61,789 bases of DNA from Provencibacterium sp. (GTDB taxonomy: Bacteria; Bacillota; Clostridia; Oscillospirales; Ruminococcaceae), in the NCBI GenBank assembly GCA_022793895.1, contig JAAWDS010000027.1, positions 1-61,789 of the forward strand, read 5' to 3'. The notes under the pieces were generated by a model, which was not told the origin of the DNA, made no database searches, and was given only the letters and a program-made list of their open reading frames with translations. A program made the translations under genes and the position numbers. Positions 1-8,043 of the stretch are shown piece after piece. The stretch's first letter is position 1; every line of letters begins with the position of its first letter.

Positions 1-975
1 AAGTATGTCACCAAAGGGACATTCGACGCTTACAACTGGGGGCTGGTGGAAAACAAGCAGAAATTTATCGGCCAGATCATGACCTCCAAAAGCCCCGCCC
101 GCTCCGCCGAGGATGTGGACGCCACCGCCCTTTCCTACGCAGAGGTCAAGGCCCTGGCTACCGGGGACGAACGTATCCGCGAAAAGATGGATTTGGACGT
201 ACAGGTAAGCAAGCTGAAAGTACTCAAAGCCAGCCATGATGCCCAACGCTATGACATGCAGGATAAGGCGCTGAAATACTACCCGCAGAAGATCAAAGAG
301 GCACATCTATTCATCGAGGCGCTTTCAGCCGATCTGCCTATTGTACAGGCCCATCCGGTAAAAGACGATGCCTTCTCCATGCTGGTGAATGGCACTGCCT
401 ATACCGAGCGCAAGGCGGCGGGCGAGGCTTTGTTGGCTCTCTGCAAAACCATGACCGACCCGAAACAGGTATTGGACGCAGGCGAATACCGGGGGTTCCC
501 TATGCAGCTTTGCGTCAACGGGGACGAATTTCAGATTAAGATGAAGCAGGGCCTGACTTATACAGCACGCCTCTCCTCCGACCCGGTGGGCAGCATTTCC
601 CGGATTAACCATGCGCTGGAGGGGATGGCGGAAAAGCTGGACGATTACAAAGAGAAATTGGCTATGCTCCAAAATGAAATGAAAAACGCCCAAGCGGAAG
701 CGGAGCGGCCCTTCCCCAAAGAGGAAGAGCTGCGAGAAAAATCGGCCCGTTTGGCCCAGCTTAACCGGGAATTGGAAAATGAGGGCAACAAGGGAGGGGA
801 TAGCAAGGAATCGGAGAGTAACGGGCCGGATGTCGAGGCCGAAGAAGCGCCCGCACGGGAGGAAAGCGGTAATCCGGATATGGCGGACAGCAAGCCATCC
901 ATCCGGCAGGCGATCTATAGCTTTAACCCACCCGCGCCGGTGCGCGTTGGGATGCAAAGGGAGGCGGAACGGTGA
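1..975 (+). CDS. C-terminal end of a giant SNF2-type helicase of a mobile element (partial)
   Basis: The reading frame is open from base 1, so the gene starts outside the window and only about 324 C-terminal residues are present. The early segment, with GTFDAYNW, ENKQKFIGQIMTSKSP and then EDVD..ALSYAEVKALATG, matches the end of the very large SNF2/DEAD-box helicase (often methylase-fused) proteins carried by integrative and conjugative elements of Clostridia. This is the end of helicase motif VI and the following helical region. After it come a coiled-coil stretch (residues about 200-250) and a low-complexity acidic tail. The stop overlaps the GTG start of the MobC-like gene, so the two are translationally coupled. 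The family is recognised from memory of its conserved tail; what the full protein does for the element is not established. Confidence 0.8.
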   Translation, partial: KYVTKGTFDAYNWGLVENKQKFIGQIMTSKSPARSAEDVDATALSYAEVKALATGDERIREKMDLDVQVSKLKVLKASHDAQRYDMQDKALKYYPQKIKEAHLFIEALSADLPIVQAHPVKDDAFSMLVNGTAYTERKAAGEALLALCKTMTDPKQVLDAGEYRGFPMQLCVNGDEFQIKMKQGLTYTARLSSDPVGSISRINHALEGMAEKLDDYKEKLAMLQNEMKNAQAEAERPFPKEEELREKSARLAQLNRELENEGNKGGDSKESESNGPDVEAEEAPAREESGNPDMADSKPSIRQAIYSFNPPAPVRVGMQREAER

Positions 976-1310
976 GAGAACGGGAAGGACGGACCATCGG
1001 GCTATATACCAGGGTATCGCCGGAGGAAAAGGAGATAATCCATAAGAAGATGGAACTGCTGGGGACAGACAACCTGCGGGCATACCTCCGGAAAATGGCG
1101 GTAGACGGGTACATTGTGCAGCTGGATATGGGCTGTGTGCTGGAAACAGTGAAGCTGCTGCGCTCCATCTCCGCCAACGTTAACCAGATCGCCCGCCGCT
1201 GCAACGAAACGCGCAGCCTCTATGCGCAGGATGTGGAGGATTTGCAGCAGGGATATATGCAGGTCTGGAAATCTATTCATAGCCTGCTGAAAAAGTTTGA
1301 AGCTCTATGA
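972..1310 (+). CDS. MobC-like relaxosome accessory protein
   Basis: This 112-residue basic protein begins at a GTG that overlaps the previous stop (GTGA). It carries the pattern of MobC/BmgB-type plasmid mobilization proteins: an N-terminal ribbon-helix-helix-like segment (RTIGLYTRVSPEEKEII), then NLRAYLRKMAVDGYI, and a C-terminal helix with SANVNQIARRCNETRS. Such proteins bind oriT and help the relaxase open the DNA. Its place between the helicase tail and the TOPRIM and relaxase genes fits that role. A terminator-like hairpin follows directly. Family assignment is good; DNA binding is inferred. Confidence 0.8.
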   Translation: MREREGRTIGLYTRVSPEEKEIIHKKMELLGTDNLRAYLRKMAVDGYIVQLDMGCVLETVKLLRSISANVNQIARRCNETRSLYAQDVEDLQQGYMQVWKSIHSLLKKFEAL

Positions 1311-1315
1311 CAAAA

Positions 1316-1360
1316 GGGGGCGGCGGGAGCATTTTGAATGCTTCTGCCGCCCCCGATTTT
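1316..1360 (+). terminator. G:C-rich hairpin after the mobC-like gene
   Basis: An 18-bp stem (arms 1316-1333 and 1337-1354, with two G:U-type pairs and a 3-base loop) is followed by GATTTTT. It looks like an intrinsic terminator, or an attenuator, between the mobC-like gene and the TOPRIM gene. An ATG at 1338 lies inside the right arm, which argues against its use as a start. Confidence 0.65.
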
Positions 1361-1373
1361 TGCATTGGGGGTG

Positions 1374-2327
1374 ATGTTTATTTCTGGCGTCTCAAAAGAA
1401 CAGATTGCGCAGGCAAAGGAATGGGATCTGCTCTCATATCTGCAAACCCGTGAGCCAAACGAACTCATGCGGTGCGGCCCTCATGAATACTGCACCCGGA
1501 CCCATGACAGCCTGAAAATCTCTAAAGGAAAGTGGTGCTGGAACAGCCGGGGCATCGGGGGACGCACAGCGCTCGACTATCTCATCAAAGTACGGGGCAT
1601 CTCTTTTACCGAGGCGGTGCATACCCTATGCGGGTTTACTCCGTCTCCCCCGCAGCAGGCCGTGCCAACGCTACATAAACCTTTCCGGCTACCTGAAGCA
1701 GCACGGTATCCGGTCGCCGTGGTGGCCTATCTGCAAAGCCGCGGTATCCATCCGGAGATTATCGGCGCGTGCCTGAATGCCGGGATTTTATATGAGAGTA
1801 AACGCCATCGAAACTGCGTATTCGTAGGGCGGGACATGCAGGGCCAAGCCCGCTCTGCCAGCCTGCGGGGGACACAAGACAGCTTTCGCATAGACACTGT
1901 GGGAAGTGACAAATGCTTCGGCTTCTATCTGCCTGCCGGCAAGATGGACTGCTCCCGGCTGGCCGTAGCCGAAAGCCCGATCGATGCGCTGTCCCTCGCT
2001 ACGTTAGTCAAGCTGTCTGGCGGCGATTGGCGGGATAACTTCTACCTGTCACTGGGAGGCACCGGGGAGAAAGCCCTACTCCAATTTTTGTACGACCATC
2101 CGATGGCGACAGATATCAGCCTGTGCCTGGATAACGATCAGGCGGGGCTTATCGGCATGAACCGGTTGGAACAGGCAATACAACGCGATTCAGGGCTGTC
2201 GCGGCAGGTGAAACAGGTTTACCATAACCCGCCGCCCGCGGAGCATGGGAAGGACTATAACGAGCTTTTGTGCAGCAGGGTGGCGGCGCTGCGGGAACAA
2301 AGCCGGCATTCGAGAGAGGGGCGTTAA
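1374..2327 (+). CDS. DUF3991/TOPRIM-domain protein of a mobile element
   Basis: This ~317-residue primase-like protein has an N-terminal DUF3991-type module (SKEQIAQAKEWDLLSYLQ, then a Cys/His-containing stretch and TRTHDSLKISKGKWCW). A C-terminal TOPRIM domain shows AESPIDALS, which holds the catalytic-type Glu, and the LCLDNDQAG acidic motif. Proteins of this kind travel with relaxase genes on ICEs and may prime the transferred strand. I prefer ATG 1374 because an upstream in-frame ATG at 1338 lies in the terminator hairpin. The Shine-Dalgarno spacing at 1374 is poor, so the start is uncertain. The stop (1325 bases downstream of no other gene's start) lies two bases before the relaxase GTG at 2329. 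Confidence 0.8.
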   Translation: MFISGVSKEQIAQAKEWDLLSYLQTREPNELMRCGPHEYCTRTHDSLKISKGKWCWNSRGIGGRTALDYLIKVRGISFTEAVHTLCGFTPSPPQQAVPTLHKPFRLPEAARYPVAVVAYLQSRGIHPEIIGACLNAGILYESKRHRNCVFVGRDMQGQARSASLRGTQDSFRIDTVGSDKCFGFYLPAGKMDCSRLAVAESPIDALSLATLVKLSGGDWRDNFYLSLGGTGEKALLQFLYDHPMATDISLCLDNDQAGLIGMNRLEQAIQRDSGLSRQVKQVYHNPPPAEHGKDYNELLCSRVAALREQSRHSREGR

Positions 2328-2328
2328 A

Positions 2329-3744
2329 GTGGCGATTTCCAATATCCTGCCCAGAAAAACCATGCGCAGCCGAACCCGGAAACAGTCCATGGCAGACCGG
2401 CATAGCTATGACCAAAAGCCAGAGAAAACCCATGACGGTGAATGGGTATCCTCCTATATGTGTTCCCCGGAAACCGCCGCCGAAGAATTTGAACTCAGCA
2501 AACGGCTCTATTATCAGATTACCGGCCGCAGCCAGCCACCCCGGCGCGATATTATCATGTACCGGGTTATCCAGTCCTTTAAACCGGGAGAGGTCAGCCC
2601 GGAGGAGGCCAACCGGATTGGCTATGAGCTTGCGATGCGGTTTACCGGCGGGCGGCACCAGTTTGTGGTATCCACCCATGTAGACAAAGCGCATATCCAT
2701 ACCCATATCGAATTTAACAGCACCAATCTGGACTGTAACGGGAAGTTTGCCAATCACAAAAATTCTTATCTGATTCTCCGGCAGCTCAATGACGATCTGT
2801 GCAGGGCGCACGGCCTTTCTGTCATAGAAAATCCAAAAACGAGTACAAAAGAGCGCAAACAGAAGGAAATGGAGGCGGTCAGACATAGACGCAGTCACAA
2901 AGAGCGGCTGCGTCAGAGTATTGAACGGGTACTCTCCGATTGCCGGGACTATGATGATTTTCTGGCGAAAATGCGGGCTGAAGGCTATGAGATCAAAGAG
3001 GGGAAGCTGCTGTCCTTCCGCGCTCCCGGCTGGGATCGTTTTACCCGCTCCAACCGTCTGGGGGACGGCTATACCAGGGAGGCCCTGCGGGAGCGCAGTG
3101 CCTACCGAGGCGGGCGTTCTTCTGTGGCGAAAAGCCCCGTTCCCAATGCCGGCCGAAATGTCAATATGCTCATTGACATTCAAGCGAAGATGGCCGCCGG
3201 AAAGGGCGCTGGGTATGAACACTGGGCAAAAATATTTAATTTGAAGGAGGCAGCGAAAACCCTCAACTTCCTGATTGAAAACGGCTTGACTGATTATGAC
3301 GAATTGACAGCACGGACGGAGCAGGCCGCCGTCCGCTTTGACGAGGTTTCCCACCGCATCAAGCAGTTAGAGGGACGCATGGCCGAGGTTGCCCAGCTAA
3401 AGGCCCATATCATCAACTACTCCAAGACCCGCGAGATCTATGCTGCCTACAAAAAGTCCCGTCACAAGAAGGAGTTTCTGGCGGAGCATGGTGCAGAGAT
3501 TGCCCGGCATGAGGCGGCGAAGAAAGCCTTCGATACTCTCGGCGGAAAACCGATCCCGAAGGTGGCCCAGCTTTCCGAACAGTATGCTATGCTGCTAAAT
3601 AAGAAGCAGGAGCAATACACACAGTACAAGGAAATCCGGCAGGAGATGATTGCCTATCGGACGGCAAAGCAGAATGTGGATAAAATCCTCGACTTATCGC
3701 TGAAAGGGCAGGCGCAGAATAGGGAACAGAAGACAGATCGATGA
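2329..3744 (+). CDS. Relaxase / mobilization nuclease (MobA/VirD2-like)
   Basis: This is a 471-residue relaxase. The three-His motif is HVDKAHIHTH (H117, with H122, H124 and H126 as the metal-binding set), preceded by IQSFKPGEVSPEEANRIGYELA, typical of the Relaxase (PF03432) family in Gram-positive elements. It should nick at oriT through an N-terminal tyrosine and pilot the strand into a recipient. The C-terminal half is a long charged coiled coil (residues about 320-460). I chose GTG 2329 because GAGAGAGGGG lies just upstream and it follows the TOPRIM stop by one base. The first ~30 residues (ISNILPRKTMRSRTRKQS) look unlike the usual ATTR..MH start of this group but keep the PEKT and SSYMC landmarks. 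It is the last gene of the element visible here. Confidence 0.88.
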   Translation: MAISNILPRKTMRSRTRKQSMADRHSYDQKPEKTHDGEWVSSYMCSPETAAEEFELSKRLYYQITGRSQPPRRDIIMYRVIQSFKPGEVSPEEANRIGYELAMRFTGGRHQFVVSTHVDKAHIHTHIEFNSTNLDCNGKFANHKNSYLILRQLNDDLCRAHGLSVIENPKTSTKERKQKEMEAVRHRRSHKERLRQSIERVLSDCRDYDDFLAKMRAEGYEIKEGKLLSFRAPGWDRFTRSNRLGDGYTREALRERSAYRGGRSSVAKSPVPNAGRNVNMLIDIQAKMAAGKGAGYEHWAKIFNLKEAAKTLNFLIENGLTDYDELTARTEQAAVRFDEVSHRIKQLEGRMAEVAQLKAHIINYSKTREIYAAYKKSRHKKEFLAEHGAEIARHEAAKKAFDTLGGKPIPKVAQLSEQYAMLLNKKQEQYTQYKEIRQEMIAYRTAKQNVDKILDLSLKGQAQNREQKTDR

Positions 3745-3746
3745 CT

Positions 3747-3787
3747 AAAGGGCGCGTTGCAGAAAAGGAGTCTGCAGCGCGCTCTTT
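3747..3787 (+). repeat. Hairpin resembling the 3' hairpin of the dispersed element (copy E)
   Basis: The arms AAAGGGCGCGTTGCAGA (3747-3763) and TCTGCAGCGCGCTCTTT (3771-3787) pair with two G:U-type pairs. It is nearly identical to the terminal hairpin of the dispersed repeat found at 25840, 44321, 45132 and 49189. It begins three bases after the relaxase stop and probably ends relaxase transcription. No 5' half of the repeat is visible. Confidence 0.7.
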
Positions 3788-3886
3788 GTCTTGAAAGCTT
3801 AAACGAAGGAGCAACCCCCTGCCCCTATACCCGAATTGCCGGACAGAAAAACATCCTGTATAATGGAAAGGAAAGGGGCAACAAAC

Positions 3887-4207
3887 ATGACAGCAAAGAC
3901 ACGAAAACACGCAGCACCGCCGCGCTATGATGAGGCCTTCAAAGCCGGGGCCGTGCGGATGGTGACCGTGCAGGGGCGGCCCAGCCGGGAGGTGGCCGCG
4001 GAGCTCGGCATCTGCATCGATACGCTGCGCAGCTGGCTCAGAAACGCAGGCGCGCCGTCTCCCGGACAGGCAGACCGGCAAAACCGGGACGCCAAACGCC
4101 TGCGGGAGCTGGAGGCAGAGAATCGCGCATTGCGCAAAAGAATCGAGGAGAAAGACGAGGTCATTGACGTATTAAAAAAATCCGTCGGCATACTTTCCAA
4201 ACCATAG
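3887..4207 (+). CDS. IS3-family transposase OrfA (HTH protein)
   Basis: This 106-residue protein starts at ATG 3887 after GGAAAGGAAAGGGG. It carries a helix-turn-helix of the HTH_Tnp_1 type (RYDEAFKAGAVRMV, EVAAELGICIDTLRSWLR) and a C-terminal leucine-zipper-like coiled coil (LRELEAENRALRKRIEEKDEV), which binds the IS ends and oligomerises. A run of seven A at 4174-4180 near the 3' end is the expected slippery site for a programmed -1 shift into OrfB. OrfA looks intact, but its partner is dead, so the element is probably immobile unless helped in trans. Confidence 0.85.
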   Translation: MTAKTRKHAAPPRYDEAFKAGAVRMVTVQGRPSREVAAELGICIDTLRSWLRNAGAPSPGQADRQNRDAKRLRELEAENRALRKRIEEKDEVIDVLKKSVGILSKP

Positions 4208-5000
4208 AAGACAAGTACCGGTACATCCGTACCGCTTGCGCGGGAGCTTCTGTGGAACTGTTATGCCGATTGCTTGAGGTCTCCCGCAGCGGGTACTACG
4301 AGTGGCTGGATCGCAAGCCCTCCTTGCGCAGACAGTAGGATCAGGCGTTGAAACGCCGGCTGCTGAGCCTGCATCAGCGCTATCCGGCACTGGGGCTGGA
4401 CAGCCTGTATTATCTGATCCGCCCAGAACTTCCCTGCTCACGCAAGCGCATCTACCGTCTGATGAATGGGCTGAACATCTCATCAGCACGCAAACGTGCC
4501 TACAAAGCCACCACCAACTCCCGGCATACCCATCCCATCGCGCCGAACCTCCTCGCGCGCCGCTTCTCTTTCGCCAAGCCTGACACTGCCTGGGTCGGCG
4601 ATATTACTTATATCCCTACCGATGAGGGCTGGCTCTACTGCGCCATTGTGAAAGACCTTTGCACCAAGCAGATCGTCGGCTACGCCTTCTCCGATCGCAT
4701 CGACACCCACCTTACCCTCGCCGCGCTGGATATGGCCACCCAACGCCGCAAGCCATCCCATGGCCTCATCTTCCACTCCGACCGTGGCCTCCAATACGCC
4801 GCCTGCGCTTACCAGCAGCGCCTCGCCAATCTCGGCATCCGGCAAAGTATGTCCCGAAAGGTGATCCTTATGACAACGCCCTTGCCGAAAACTTCTTCAG
4901 CTGTCTCAAATGCGATGCGTCCATCTGCACCATTTCGCTTCAAGGGCACAAGCTATGGCGGACGTCTTTGCGTGTTCCTTATCCCTGCATCCTGCTGCCT
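4180..5000 (+). pseudogene. IS3-family transposase OrfB (rve/DDE), broken
   Basis: In the frame entered by the -1 shift, the sequence encodes a typical IS150/IS3 integrase core: SRSGYYEWL, RRYP-like QRYPALGLDSLYYLI, WVGDITYIPTDEGWLY with the first Asp, and LIFHSDRGLQYA with the second Asp. A TAG at 4336-4338 interrupts it after LRRQ. A one-base loss near 4855 (CGAAAGG instead of CGAAAAGG) moves DPYDNALAENFFSCLK, which holds the catalytic Glu, into another frame. The C-terminus after LKCD no longer matches. It is a decayed transposase. Confidence 0.85.
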
Positions 5001-5072
5001 GAGCGAGATACGACGAGTTATCCTGCGTTCCATTCTGCTGTTTCATCTTTTTTACTGTCCTCTAAACCGGGA

Positions 5073-5399
5073 ACGGCACAATCGAGCGCTTTCCCTATAC
5101 CGAGGACATGATCGCCGCCCAAGTGAAGCACTATGCTTCCCAAATCTGGAATTGGGGAAAATCCCAAATCGGGTCTAACCTCATTGAAATTGGGAAACGG
5201 GAGTTGATGCTTACCCTCCTGCCCAGGACTACAGGAAGATTCAGCAGGTCAGGCTTGAAGGTGAACAAGCTGCGGTAGCACTGTGATGGGTACACGGAGC
5301 AGTACCTATCTGGCGGTACAGTTACTGTTGCCTACAATCCAGAAGAAGATGTGACCTCTGTGTGGGTGTTGGAGGATGGAGAGTATGCCTGTCTCTTAT
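5073..5399 (+). pseudogene. C-terminal relic of a Mu-type transposase
   Basis: One frame reads through almost the whole stretch with a single TAG (after VNKLR). The last part, GGTVTVAYNPE followed by DVTSVWVLEDGEY, resembles the small beta-barrel domain at the C-terminus of Mu/IS481-like DDE transposases. The upstream part (PYTEDMIAAQVKHYASQIW) is not recognised. It has no start and no catalytic domain. It lies between the dead IS3 element and the glycan locus, marking the same insertion hot spot. Confidence 0.45.
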
Positions 5400-5411
5400 A
5401 TCATACCACAG

Positions 5412-7664
5412 CTATATCGCCGTATCCTTCATTTTATCTGCCATCTCGTCGCGGTAGCGTCCCGGCGTTACACCGAGGTATTTCTTAAAGACTCGGCTGA
5501 AAGCTGCATCCTCATAGAAGCCCACTTGATGCGCGATTTGAGAAACGGTCAGCTGCGGCTCCTGCTGTATCCGTTCGACCGCCTTGCGCATGCGGTACTT
5601 TTGCAGATATTCTAGCGCGCTCATGTTGAGCCTGCGCTTGAGCACCCGGGAAAGATAGGAATGGCTGATCCCCAACCTTTCACACAGATCTGCGACGCTT
5701 AAGGAGCTGTCCGCATACTGCTGCTGCACCAGGCGCATGAAGCCGGAAACCATATCGCCCGCATCCTCCAGTTCTTCTGCGGATCCCTGCCGCATACGGC
5801 CGAACAGCTGCTCATATCCTATCTCCAGCTCATGCAGATTGGCAGGGGAAAGCAGGCTTACGCCCAGGCTGCGCTGCTCGGTAAAAAGGCTGTCATACAG
5901 TGCGGGGTATTGTTCTCGAAGGTGGGTCATGGTGACATTGTACAGGGCAAGCACCTTCAGCTGGATGAGCGGTAGCGCAAAGCTGCTATCCCGCAGCTTC
6001 CCAATAAAAGCGGCGACAAACGCGCGACATTCTTCCAGATTCCCCGCCTGCAGCAGGCGGATGTATGGCTCGAGCTGCAGGGTGCGGTCATATTCACTGG
6101 TGATTACCTGCTCACGGCTGCACAGGCCGTGTACATCGCTCGGCGGACGAGTAAAGTTTTTTTGTTCGAGCAGATTCAGGCTGTCACGGTAGGCCTGCGG
6201 CAAGTCCTGTACGCAGGAGCAGACATAGCTGTGCACCATCAGCAGCTGCGTGCCCGTATCCCCGCACAGCTGCCCATGAAGAGCGCTCAGTCGCTCCTGC
6301 AGGCCGTCATAAAAGGCTTTGTTCACCGTGTCGGCGGTGAAATTGAAAAGGCAGACATAGGCCCGGTCGGAGTAAAAGCCTCGCCAGGAGCCGCACTCGC
6401 CTGCAGCCGCGCTCATAATCATCTCCCGCTGCGGTCTTCCCAGCCCTTCGCGCCCGAACAGGATGAGGATAAAATCCCGGCAGGAAAATTCCAGCCCGCA
6501 GGCGGAGAAGAGCGGCTGATCCCCCTGCGGGGAAAAGAACCCGCGCAGATACTGCTCCAGCAAATGGTCCTGGATCTGCAGCTTCTGCTCTTCAAATACA
6601 TGGGAAAAGGCCTGCTGCTCATCCAGCATATCCTGTATGCGCTGTTCGATGTGCCTGTAGATCCCGCCCTGCCGGGAGGGCTTGACGGAGAGAAGCTCGG
6701 CAATGTGTCCCAGCGGCCGCGCGTTGCGCCGCGCGAACAGATAGGCGATCCCCAGTCCGGAGAGAAGCGTCATCGCCAGCAGGATGCACCAGAGCACATT
6801 GGCATAGGCCTTCGGCAGCCGACCGGAGTCCGGAAGGTGATAAAAGAACTCGGCATTCAGCAGATCGGAGCGCTGCTTCAGAGAAACGGCATTTCCGGTG
6901 CGCACATAGTCCTCAGGCGACTGCAGGGCTTCCCGGAGCTTTTCTGTATCCTCCCCATCTTCTGCGGCGCTTGACCAGTACAGTCTGCGGCCTCTGCTGT
7001 CGGTGAGTATGGCGGAGATCCGCTGCATCGCGGAGGAAAAGAGCAGCCGATCGTTAAAGAACACACCGACCACAAAGGCAGGCCGATCGTTTGTAGCGGC
7101 GGGATAAGCCTTAAAATATCCCATTCTGCTGCCTGAAATGGTCCCGCTTTCCAGCACAGCATATTTTCCGGCGGCAGGAGAGGACAACAGGTATTCAGAC
7201 AGAAATTCCTCCGAAGAAAACGCTGCCCCGTTCCAGGTGCAGGCGCACCATTCCCCGTAGTCATACAGCGCTTTGCCGGATACCACGGCGCCGCGGGCTG
7301 GAAAATAGATGAATACCGACTCGATGATATTGTTGGATACCTGGTAGTTCTTCAGCTTTTTGATGATCTCGATCCAGTTGTATCGCTTTTGAAGGGAGAG
7401 CTTCTCCTCATAGCTATTCGCCAGCACAAGCGGATCCACATAAAGCTCGACCGGGATGTTTTCGATACTGGTCAGCTTGGCTTCCACATCCGCCGTCAGG
7501 CGCTGCAGGTCGGAACGGGTCGCGGTTTCGATGGAATCGGACACGGCGGACAGATATCGGATCAGCAGCGCCACCGAAAAAACCGAAGCGATAAACAGCA
7601 AAATCAGGTAGGACATGAAAAATGTTCGGAAAAACGAATCCTTTTTATCACCGGAATGCAGCAT
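5412..7664 (-). CDS. YesN-type AraC-family regulator with membrane sensor domain
   Basis: This is a 750-residue protein with a transmembrane segment near the N-terminus (residues about 12-35), an extracellular sensor region to about residue 290, a second transmembrane segment (LWCILLAMTLLSGLGIAYLF), a long cytoplasmic linker and a C-terminal AraC DNA-binding domain. The last has two HTH units (SVADLCERLGISHSYLSRVL and TVSQIAHQVGFYEDAAFSRVFKK). This layout is standard for regulators beside CUT1 sugar importers in Firmicutes. It is transcribed away from the solute-binding protein gene at 8044 and likely activates it on binding an outside glycan or ligand-loaded binding protein. Start ATG 7664 follows GGGAGGG. 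Confidence 0.88.
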   Translation of the reverse strand: MLHSGDKKDSFFRTFFMSYLILLFIASVFSVALLIRYLSAVSDSIETATRSDLQRLTADVEAKLTSIENIPVELYVDPLVLANSYEEKLSLQKRYNWIEIIKKLKNYQVSNNIIESVFIYFPARGAVVSGKALYDYGEWCACTWNGAAFSSEEFLSEYLLSSPAAGKYAVLESGTISGSRMGYFKAYPAATNDRPAFVVGVFFNDRLLFSSAMQRISAILTDSRGRRLYWSSAAEDGEDTEKLREALQSPEDYVRTGNAVSLKQRSDLLNAEFFYHLPDSGRLPKAYANVLWCILLAMTLLSGLGIAYLFARRNARPLGHIAELLSVKPSRQGGIYRHIEQRIQDMLDEQQAFSHVFEEQKLQIQDHLLEQYLRGFFSPQGDQPLFSACGLEFSCRDFILILFGREGLGRPQREMIMSAAAGECGSWRGFYSDRAYVCLFNFTADTVNKAFYDGLQERLSALHGQLCGDTGTQLLMVHSYVCSCVQDLPQAYRDSLNLLEQKNFTRPPSDVHGLCSREQVITSEYDRTLQLEPYIRLLQAGNLEECRAFVAAFIGKLRDSSFALPLIQLKVLALYNVTMTHLREQYPALYDSLFTEQRSLGVSLLSPANLHELEIGYEQLFGRMRQGSAEELEDAGDMVSGFMRLVQQQYADSSLSVADLCERLGISHSYLSRVLKRRLNMSALEYLQKYRMRKAVERIQQEPQLTVSQIAHQVGFYEDAAFSRVFKKYLGVTPGRYRDEMADKMKDTAI

Positions 7665-8043
7665 ATCTTCCCTCCCGCTTGAAACAGACCTTCCTTTATC
7701 TTCGGTCTTCCTCTTTAAACAGAACCTGCTGCCTCTCAGCCCATCCCTTTAAATTATATCGTTTCAGACCTTTTTCGTCAACATTTGAGTCTATATGCTT
7801 CGGAACTGCACAAACGGAAGACCATTTTTATGCCCGCACTCTCATTCATTTTTTGAACAAAGGGCCAAAAACTGAACTTCTCTGCCGCCCAAATGGCGAA
7901 AGCACCCACAAGCTGGTACAATAATGGAGGATGGTTCAATAATCCCGGGTTTTCAGCCGCCTCTGCAGCCGCTATAATCAAAATCATCCCAAGGGTGCGG
8001 CGAACAGACCGCGCACCCTCACTATTTTGAGGAGGTTATTTTT
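7665..8043. promoter_or_regulatory. Divergent control region of the glycan locus
   Basis: This 379-bp gene-free region lies between the regulator and the importer. A TGGTACAAT extended -10-like box lies at 7914-7922 and a TATAAT at 7974-7979, both facing the importer, without a clear -35. A hairpin (GGGTGCG 7993-7999 with CGCACCC 8012-8018) sits in the leader just before the strong GAGGAGG ribosome site at 8030-8036. Weak promoter elements fit activation by the AraC-type regulator. Operators are not identified. Confidence 0.45.

Larger units (their letters stand above)
3800..5060 (+). mobile_element. Degenerate IS3-family insertion sequence
   Basis: OrfA and the remains of OrfB lie in the relative frames of an IS3 element (OrfB in -1 relative to OrfA, joined at an A7 run at 4174-4180). 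The element cannot produce transposase because OrfB has a nonsense codon and at least one frameshift. The outer inverted repeats were not identified, so both boundaries are approximate. Confidence 0.7.

Noticed and set aside
1338-1373. ATG 1338 as the start of the TOPRIM protein
   Set aside because: It lies inside the right arm of a terminator hairpin and adds residues that do not fit the family N-terminus.
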